Positions 1-4,332 of a stretch of DNA of 6,444 nucleotides are shown here, in pieces; position 1 is the stretch's first letter; each line of letters opens with the position of its first letter. The notes under the pieces were generated by a model. It did not search any database and was not told where the DNA came from. It saw nothing but the letters and a program-made list of their open reading frames with translations. The stretch is from Desulfobacterales bacterium (GTDB taxonomy: Bacteria > Desulfobacterota > Desulfobacteria > Desulfobacterales > UBA11574): the NCBI GenBank assembly GCA_030601485.1, contig JAUVTO010000104.1, positions 1-6,444 of the forward strand, in the 5' to 3' direction. The translations under genes were made by a program, and so were the position numbers.

Positions 1-7
1 TTCTACT

Positions 8-367
8 ATGCCAGAAGCACAAAAGCGAAAGCTCCTTACAGGTTTGGAGAAGTGGCAATCCAAATTTGATGACAAGCAACAAGCCAAACCCAAAGACAAA
101 AGGGAATATTATAGGAAACCTATTGCTATCTATGCAATCTGCGAAACTAATAATCGCAACTTTAGAGATTTCACTAAAGATGTAAGTCCTGGAGGAGCGT
201 TTATTGAAACTAAAACCAATCTATCTCTTGACGAAGAACTTTTTATGACTCTTTTTCATACCAGTTTTGAAACCCCTGTCAGAACTGGCGGTAAAATTGT
301 GAGGGTCGATCCAAAGGGGGTAGGTGTAAAATTCAACAAAACTATACCCGGAATGTACTTTGTATAA
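8..367 (+). CDS. PilZ-domain protein (possible c-di-GMP effector), 5' end possibly outside window
   Basis: A 119-residue reading from the first ATG. Residues 1-25 form a charged amphipathic helix. The rest is a PilZ domain: the RxxxR motif is R32-E-Y-Y-R36, and the [D/N]xSxxG motif is D58-V-S-P-G-G63. These are followed by beta-strand-like segments ending in 'GVGVKF' (residues 104-109), a usual PilZ ending. The family binds cyclic di-GMP through exactly these two motifs, so ligand binding is likely; the downstream partner is unknown. Single-domain PilZ proteins commonly act in the cytoplasm on motility, polysaccharide or transcription targets. The frame is open to the window edge (codons for Ser-Thr precede the ATG) and there is no room to see a ribosome binding site. 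The 'MPEAQKRKLLTGLEKW' helix looks more like an internal segment than a fresh N-terminus, so the protein may start upstream. Confidence 0.85.
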   Translation: MPEAQKRKLLTGLEKWQSKFDDKQQAKPKDKREYYRKPIAIYAICETNNRNFRDFTKDVSPGGAFIETKTNLSLDEELFMTLFHTSFETPVRTGGKIVRVDPKGVGVKFNKTIPGMYFV

Positions 368-489
368 TCACAATAACTGTAAAGAGATTGATAACCGGAA
401 AAACCTATGTGATTTTCCGAAAAGATAAAACCTGTCTTAAGAAGTTGCATAAGTCTGCAAATAAGCCCAAGAAATAGGGGATCCTTTCC

Positions 490-801
490 ATGGAAGAACC
501 TGAAGAAACCACCCTTGCAGGCCGGATTAAGTTCATTCGTGGATCACTTACAAAAGTCGAATTTGCCAGAGCATCAGGCATTAACAGAAATACTCTTCTA
601 AAATATGAAACCAATAAAGGCTTCCCAGACTTTGAATCTCTTTTGAAACTCCACAAGAAACTCAAGGTAAATATTAACTGGCTTATTTCTGGTGAAGGAA
701 AACCTTATCTCAAACGCTTAAAACATCCGCCAAGTGTAGGAAACAGGATTATTAAACTGGAAGCCCGAATAACGGCCCTGGAAAAGAAGGCCAAGAAATA
801 A
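490..801 (+). CDS. Short CI-like helix-turn-helix protein with C-terminal coiled coil
   Basis: A 103-residue protein. Residues 10-70 resemble the N-terminal DNA-binding domain of XRE/CI-type repressors. The helix-turn-helix itself spans about residues 21-43 (TKVEFARASGINRNTLLKYE), followed by 'NINWLISGEG' (61-70), very like the WLxxGEG signature closing the helical bundle of phage CI-like regulators. There is no LexA/CI peptidase domain. Instead residues 85-101 (NRIIKLEARITALEKK) show I/L heptad spacing, so dimerisation through a short coiled coil is likely. The ATG is preceded by a G-rich stretch (aggggatcc) that could serve as ribosome binding site. The gene lies about 120 bp after the PilZ gene and about 100 bp before the KH gene, so an operon is possible but not shown. 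Probable role: DNA-binding regulator of unknown target. The membrane and catalytic segments that would suggest another role are absent. Confidence 0.8.
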   Translation: MEEPEETTLAGRIKFIRGSLTKVEFARASGINRNTLLKYETNKGFPDFESLLKLHKKLKVNINWLISGEGKPYLKRLKHPPSVGNRIIKLEARITALEKKAKK

Positions 802-905
802 CCTATAACCGAGGTTGCCATGAACTGACTATCAAGACCCCATTAGCCTGACGAATGACACTGCAGAACCGAATAAGGGATGCGATTGTTTAGGGAACTG
901 AACCC

Positions 906-1136
906 ATGAAAGATCTATTAATTCGAATTGCACAAGCAATTGTTGACGATCCGAAACAGGTACGGGTTACTGAAATTGAAGCTACCCAAACATCTGTATT
1001 GGAACTAAGGGTGGCCAAGAGTGATATGGGAAAGGTCATTGGTAAACATGGCAGGACAGTCAATGCCATACGAGATATATTATATGCAGTTTCTGGCAAG
1101 GCTGGAAAAAGATATAGACTTGAGATTGTTGAATGA
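906..1136 (+). CDS. khpA: KH-domain RNA-binding protein, KhpA (YlqC) type
   Basis: A 76-residue protein, the usual KhpA length, consisting of one type II KH domain. The hallmark GxxG loop is G46-K-H-G49 inside 'MGKVIGKHGRTVNAIR' (41-56), followed by the helix and 'KRYRLEIVE' strand that close the fold. Known KhpA proteins bind RNA in the cytoplasm, often with KhpB/EloR, and affect cell division, ribosome biogenesis or small-RNA function in other bacteria. An in-frame TAG at 891-893 leaves ATG 906 as the only reasonable start; AGGGA at 892-896 is the probable ribosome binding site. In many bacteria this gene sits between rpsP and rimM. Here no ribosomal or tRNA-methyltransferase gene is next to it, so it may be a relocated copy or a second paralogue. 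Family assignment is firm; the specific role is inferred. Confidence 0.9.
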   Translation: MKDLLIRIAQAIVDDPKQVRVTEIEATQTSVLELRVAKSDMGKVIGKHGRTVNAIRDILYAVSGKAGKRYRLEIVE

Positions 1137-1251
1137 TGTGGCATCTTAACTGTCACAGGACGGACTTGATTTGATAACCTCAAAATATGAGATCTGTATT
1201 TTAACTGGTTTGATGATGACGGCAATATTGGCAAGGTATGTCATGAATTAA

Positions 1252-1259
1252 GGGAGGGA
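1252..1259 (+). promoter_or_regulatory. Strong Shine-Dalgarno-like site (GGGAGGGA)
   Basis: The purine run AAGGGAGGGA (1250-1259) is the best ribosome-binding sequence between the KH gene and the first metallophosphoesterase. It is about 70 bases too far from ATG 1331 to serve it directly. It is six bases from a TTG at 1266 that opens a short frame ending on the downstream start codon. No comparable site lies just before ATG 1331. Confidence 0.45.
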
Positions 1260-1265
1260 TCCTTT

Positions 1266-1334
1266 TTGAGATATCGTTATCATATCTATATTCCATCAAC
1301 ATCGCAAACCCTAATTGATCGTAACCACAAATGA
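1266..1334 (+). CDS. Possible 22-aa upstream ORF overlapping the next start codon
   Basis: TTG at 1266, six bases after a strong Shine-Dalgarno-like run, opens 22 codons encoding a basic, tyrosine-rich peptide (starts RYRYHIYIPSTSQ). It ends at TGA 1332-1334. That stop overlaps ATG 1331 of the metallophosphoesterase gene as ATGA, the classic arrangement for translational coupling. The downstream gene has no visible ribosome binding site of its own, which fits re-initiation after this ORF. The same frame stays open upstream to 1191 without an ATG or GTG, so it might instead be the tail of a decayed gene. No known family is recognised. The start codon is weak and the ORF is short, so chance remains a real alternative. 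Confidence 0.3.
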   Translation: MRYRYHIYIPSTSQTLIDRNHK

Positions 1335-2212
1335 AAATAATATATGCTTCCGACATTCACGCGAACCCCGAACACCTCTTTTCTATGCTTACGATAGCAG
1401 AAAAAGAAAAGGTGAACGGTATTATTATCGGTGGTGACATTATTCCGCATTATTTGCCGGATACTCAAAAGGTAGGCGTACTCAAAGCCCAAGAAATATA
1501 TCTTAGAGATATCTTTATCCCTGCCATCAAGGAATTCAGAAAACGGCGAGACGTTCCAATTTATTTAGATTTTGCAAATGACGATTTTATCGGAAATCGA
1601 CATATTTTGGAAAATCACGACGGCAAACTGCTATATCTTTTACATATGAGAAAACATAAACTGACCGATAATGTTGATATTATCGGTTACATGAATGTTC
1701 CGCCAACACCTTTTACAAGGAAAGATTGGGAAAAATCCGATTCAGTTGAAATTCCTTTCGCAAAAGGCAACCGGATTCGTTTAGATGGATACACTTCCTA
1801 CAGTGGCGGGTTAGAAAAAACTTTTATCAATATAGAATCGGCTGACACAATTGAAAAGGATCTGGCACATTTATCGGAAATCATCACAGGGCCATTTCTC
1901 TTTGTTTCTCATTCTCCGCCATATTTTACACATCTCGATATCCTGGACAATGGGTTGCATGTGGGCAGCATCAGCATAAAACGATTTATCGAAAAATGGT
2001 CTAACAAGAATCAACTCATCGTGTCGTTGCACGGGCATATCCACGGTTCGCCGAAGAGATCCGGTTCGATTCATTCATTCATAGGAAGTACGATGTGTAT
2101 CAATCCTGGACAAAATGAAGGCCGAGGTTCTTTTCTGCGATATGTGATCCTGGAATTAGCCGATCGGCAAACACCGCCCCAGGTCTGCGTTATCTACGAA
2201 CCAAAACAATAA
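1331..2212 (+). CDS. Calcineurin-like metallophosphoesterase (soluble, variant metal motif)
   Basis: A 293-residue cytoplasmic-looking protein without signal peptide or membrane segments. The calcineurin-type motifs appear in order: SDIHAN (D8, H10), GGDII (D36), ANDDF (N83, D84), SHSPP (H194) and HGHIHG (H236, H238). These provide the ligands of a two-metal site that hydrolyses phosphoester bonds; the substrate cannot be told. The third motif is normally GNH[DE]; here it is A-N-D-D, so the histidine that usually helps catalysis is Asp. The last motif and the following 'CINPGQNEGRG' (256-266) are typical of the fold. The start is fixed: in-frame stops at 1316 and 1322 precede ATG 1331 and no other start is possible. 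There is no clear Shine-Dalgarno sequence before it, but it overlaps the stop of a short upstream ORF. It is followed by a 273-bp gap, so it is probably not cotranscribed tightly with the next phosphoesterase. Confidence 0.85.
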   Translation: MKIIYASDIHANPEHLFSMLTIAEKEKVNGIIIGGDIIPHYLPDTQKVGVLKAQEIYLRDIFIPAIKEFRKRRDVPIYLDFANDDFIGNRHILENHDGKLLYLLHMRKHKLTDNVDIIGYMNVPPTPFTRKDWEKSDSVEIPFAKGNRIRLDGYTSYSGGLEKTFINIESADTIEKDLAHLSEIITGPFLFVSHSPPYFTHLDILDNGLHVGSISIKRFIEKWSNKNQLIVSLHGHIHGSPKRSGSIHSFIGSTMCINPGQNEGRGSFLRYVILELADRQTPPQVCVIYEPKQ

Positions 2213-2485
2213 GCTGCGTTTACCTCGACATTGCTTTTAACCTAAAAACTGCATGAATAATTTTGAAAAGGAAATTATATTTAATAGTTAAAGTTAGATA
2301 GAACCCATTTCGAGGCTGTTCCGGATGCACTCTATTGCTGTGTATCGACATTGTTAAATTTTCAAAATTTTTCACCCTTCGGGATCACCGCTTTCACCGC
2401 ATCTGCTGTGTTGCAGGAGTATTTTGCTGTATTTTGTATAGGTCATCATATACTGCCCGAAACGTTATCAATGGAGAGACACTGA
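2213..2485. other. Intergenic gap between the two metallophosphoesterase genes
   Basis: A 273-bp gap with an A/T-rich left half. No convincing terminator hairpin or RNA gene is visible. A TTG-started frame that runs through the right half into the next gene has no ribosome binding site and no recognisable protein, so it is treated as a shadow. TATACT near 2450 could be a -10 element for the downstream gene, but no well-spaced -35 partner is seen, so no promoter is called. Confidence 0.5.
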
Positions 2486-3631
2486 ATGATCCTGTTTCTG
2501 CTTATATACCTGAGCATCTACGGCGGCATACACCTTTACGCTTTTTTGAAACTGAAGAGGGGTTTTGCCCTGGGACTCCCAGCATACCCAATCCTTGCGA
2601 TATTTATGATCCTGATGGTGGTTGCACCCATTGTCGTACGCATTTCTGAGCGCTCCGGGTATGAAGCTTTAGCACGCGGTTTGGCCTACGTCGGGTTCAC
2701 ATGGATGGGGCTGCTTTTTATCTTTATCTCAGCTTCATTTTTCTTTGACATCTACAGGCTGCTCCATTTCCTGACAAGGATGTTGACCCAGAGCCCTCTC
2801 GCGGGTTTTACTCTTTCCCTAAGAAATTTCTGTACACTCGCCATTTTATTCTCTTTTGCCGTAGTAATCTATGGCTATTTCGAGGCGCTTCACATCCGGA
2901 CAGAACACGTGATCGTGAAAACAAGCAAAATACCCGAAAAAATCGGGCGATTTCGAGTTGTGCAGATATCCGACGTCCATCTCGGCCTTATCGTCGGGAA
3001 GTCTCGGCTTAAGCGGATCCTTAGGCAGGTCAAGGATGCCCGCCCGGACATTCTTGTATCAACGGGTGATCTCGTGGATGGCCAGATGGATGATTTGGAG
3101 ACGCTGACGGATATGTTTCAGAACATACCCACAAAGTATGGGAAATTTGCGATCACCGGTAATCACGAATTTTATGCAGGCCTTGATCGTGCCCTGGCAT
3201 TCACCGAAAAGGCGGGCTTTACCATCCTCAGAGGAGAAGGAATAACCGTATCCAATCTTCTCAATGTCGCGGGTGTAGACTACCCTGCCAGGGGACCCTA
3301 TGGCCCAGATCGTGCAGTCTCTGAAAAGGCGCTGCTGGAAAAATTGCCCAGGGAAAAATTCACCATCTTTTTGAAGCACCAGCCGGTAATCAGCAGTGAG
3401 TCTCTCGGAATGTTCGACCTTCAGCTTTCAGGTCACACCCACAAGGGACAGATCTTTCCCTTTAATCTGGTTACAAAGCTCTACTACCCGATGCACACCG
3501 GCCTATCAAAGGTCAACGGTAATGCCCTGCTCTACGTCAGCAGGGGTTCAGGGACCTGGGGGCCGCCGGTTCGATTTTTGTCGCCACCGGAGGTGACAGT
3601 CATCGACATAACATACAAGAGTAGTCAATAG
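2486..3631 (+). CDS. Membrane-anchored YkuE/YaeI-type metallophosphoesterase
   Basis: A 381-residue protein. Residues about 1-20, 32-51, 67-89 and 112-133 are hydrophobic and form four predicted membrane helices; 'YGGIHLYAF' in the first is typical of this subfamily. The catalytic domain (about 140-378) has every expected motif: SDVHLG (D163, H165), TGDLVDG (D195), GNHEFY (N226, H227), KHQP (H298), and SGHTHKGQIFP (H317, H319). It ends with SRGSGTWGPPVRF (352-364). Relatives include Bacillus YkuE, Escherichia YaeI and chlamydial LpxG, which cleaves a UDP-acylglucosamine in lipid A synthesis, so a lipid- or envelope-linked phosphoester substrate is plausible but unproven. ATG 2486 is certain: an in-frame TGA lies directly before it and GGAGAG (2473-2478) sits eight bases upstream. 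Base composition looks somewhat richer in G+C than the preceding phosphoesterase, and the two are not recent duplicates. Confidence 0.9.
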   Translation: MILFLLIYLSIYGGIHLYAFLKLKRGFALGLPAYPILAIFMILMVVAPIVVRISERSGYEALARGLAYVGFTWMGLLFIFISASFFFDIYRLLHFLTRMLTQSPLAGFTLSLRNFCTLAILFSFAVVIYGYFEALHIRTEHVIVKTSKIPEKIGRFRVVQISDVHLGLIVGKSRLKRILRQVKDARPDILVSTGDLVDGQMDDLETLTDMFQNIPTKYGKFAITGNHEFYAGLDRALAFTEKAGFTILRGEGITVSNLLNVAGVDYPARGPYGPDRAVSEKALLEKLPREKFTIFLKHQPVISSESLGMFDLQLSGHTHKGQIFPFNLVTKLYYPMHTGLSKVNGNALLYVSRGSGTWGPPVRFLSPPEVTVIDITYKSSQ

Positions 3632-3768
3632 ATAGGGTGCATTTGCGCTTGATAATTTGGTACAATTTGTTACGATTCATTAAGCTAACCTTTTAAAATC
3701 ATTATAACCGACTGTTTTTATTATGCATAACTTCAAATCCGGTCTTCGGCACCACAATTTATATATTT

Positions 3769-3805
3769 AAACAGGCACTTAAAAGATTCATTAAGTGCCT
3801 GTTTT
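3769..3805 (+). terminator. Probable intrinsic terminator after the membrane phosphoesterase gene
   Basis: A perfect 14-bp inverted repeat: AAACAGGCACTTAA (3769-3782), an 8-base loop, and TTAAGTGCCTGTTT (3791-3804), continuing into a short T run (3802-3805). The A-run 5' arm and U-tract 3' arm suit a Rho-independent terminator for the gene ending at 3631, 137 bp upstream. The same hairpin ends only about 24 bases before the start of the broken gene at 3829, so it could also act as an attenuator or operator for that gene. The stem is nearly symmetrical and could work in both directions. Confidence 0.6.
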
Positions 3806-3815
3806 GCGTATCAGG

Positions 3816-3822
3816 AAGGAGG
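3816..3822 (+). promoter_or_regulatory. Consensus ribosome binding site of the broken gene
   Basis: AAGGAGG, a full consensus Shine-Dalgarno sequence, lies six bases before ATG 3829. It shows that the frameshifted reading frame after it was a real, well-translated gene and fixes its original start. Confidence 0.75.
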
Positions 3823-3828
3823 TAAGCC

Positions 3829-4003
3829 ATGAGAACCAAAACCATAAAAATCGGGGTCATGTCTTACGAGAATTTCAAAAAATATACCATGGCTATTGCC
3901 CGTGGAAAATACAAACCCAAAAAAAACCGAGCCTAAAATTTGGTTTGAATCGATTGAGACAATGAGCCAGGTTCTGAGCACAAAGAATATGGAACTAAGG
4001 TAG
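3829..4003 (+). pseudogene. Frameshifted, truncated HVO_A0114/COG4190-type putative DNA-binding (antitoxin-like) gene
   Basis: From ATG 3829 the frame reads 'MRTKTIKIGVMSYENFKKYT', then 'MAIARGKYKPKKN', and stops at TAA 3934-3936. After a run of eight A (3919-3926) the family sequence continues in the +1 frame from GAG 3929 as 'EPKIWFESIETMSQVLSTKN' and stops at TAG 4001-4003. Together these match the conserved N-terminal half of the HVO_A0114-like family, predicted winged-helix regulators often paired with a TumE/DUF6516-type toxin (recalled, not searched). One base fewer in the A run restores one frame. The winged-helix half normally following is missing, though 'TVETFNRIDIM' encoded near 4083-4121 in another frame may be its decayed remnant. 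No toxin gene is found upstream. A real frameshift plus truncation is the simplest reading; transcript slippage at the A run could still make a short fused product. Confidence 0.7.
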
Positions 4004-4145
4004 GAAATCTGAATTTTTCGGGAATCAACAGAAAAATAATTCCTGCCTTGCAGGTGGAAAATTTGAAGGCCAAAATATTTGTGGTTTACAGTCGAAACCT
4101 TTAATCGTATTGATATCATGTAACATTCTGACTCAGGCACGAAAG

Positions 4146-4153
4146 CAAGTATT
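4146..4153. repeat. Left copy of 8-bp direct repeat (CAAGTATT), likely target-site duplication
   Basis: CAAGTATT here is repeated exactly at 4286-4293, directly outside the two inverted ends of the repeat element between them. This is what a transposition-generated target duplication looks like. The last base may belong to the element, so the duplication could be 7-8 bp. Confidence 0.6.
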
Positions 4154-4285
4154 GACGGTCTCGTAAAAAGTCGAAAAACACCCTTTTTTGTCATTCCGGC
4201 GAAAGCCGGAATCCAGTAAATTCAATGGCTTCTGGATGCCGGATCAAGTCCGGCATGACGGATTTAGGACTTTTTACAAGTTCAT
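4154..4285. mobile_element. MITE-like non-autonomous element with two internal hairpins
   Basis: About 132 bp with no coding capacity. Its ends are inverted: CTCGTAAAAAGTC (4160-4172) against GACTTTTTACAAG (4268-4280), 12 of 13 matching, with weaker matches continuing outward. Inside are two perfect 8-bp hairpins: ATTCCGGC/GAAA/GCCGGAAT (4193-4212) and ATGCCGGA/TCAAG/TCCGGCAT (4236-4256). They are themselves arranged head-to-head, flanked by GTCAT and ATGAC. The inner pair resembles the REP/BIME-like repeats found in many copies in proteobacterial genomes. An 8-bp direct repeat on both sides supports movement as one unit by a transposase supplied in trans. It ends about 47 bp before ATG 4333, so it sits in that gene's promoter region. 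The family of the mobilising transposase cannot be told from this window. Confidence 0.7.
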
Positions 4286-4293
4286 CAAGTATT
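4286..4293. repeat. Right copy of 8-bp direct repeat (CAAGTATT)
   Basis: This exact match to 4146-4153 lies immediately beyond the right inverted end of the element and marks its insertion site. Confidence 0.6.
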
Positions 4294-4320
4294 AACCGCT
4301 CAGTAAATCTACTCTCAAAA

Positions 4321-4327
4321 AAGGAAG
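4321..4327 (+). promoter_or_regulatory. Ribosome binding site deciding the start of the 607-aa gene
   Basis: AAGGAAG lies five bases before ATG 4333. The longer open frame beginning with ATG 4225 has no such site and its first 20 or so codons are repeat-element sequence, so 4333 is the better start. Confidence 0.75.
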
Positions 4328-4332
4328 TCCCG

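Noticed and set aside
396..419. CGGAAAA...TTTTCCG hairpin as terminator of the PilZ gene
   Set aside because: The stem is only 7 bp, mostly A/T, with a 10-base loop, and is followed by A-rich rather than T-rich sequence.
388..429. Short TTG-started frame after the PilZ gene
   Set aside because: It closes after 13 codons at a TAA, has no ribosome binding site and no recognisable sequence.
2400..2485. Sigma-70 promoter for the membrane phosphoesterase (TTGCAG or TTGCTG with TATACT)
   Set aside because: Possible hexamers exist, but spacing is poor and the A/T-rich context makes chance matches likely.
2335..2649. 104-aa TTG-started frame overlapping the start of the membrane phosphoesterase
   Set aside because: It lacks a ribosome binding site, and its composition in the overlap is explained by the well-supported gene in the other frame.
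1331..3631. The two phosphoesterases as a tandem duplication
   Set aside because: Beyond the shared metal motifs they differ in length, topology and motif details, so they belong to separate branches.
3811..4194. 127-aa minus-strand frame across the broken regulator and the mobile element
   Set aside because: It is antisense to a recognisable family signature and starts inside repeat sequence, so it is a shadow.
4193..4256. The two GCCGG hairpins as a CRISPR-like or terminator pair
   Set aside because: They are a head-to-head REP-like pair inside an element with its own inverted ends; there are no regularly spaced repeats with unique spacers and no T-runs after the stems.
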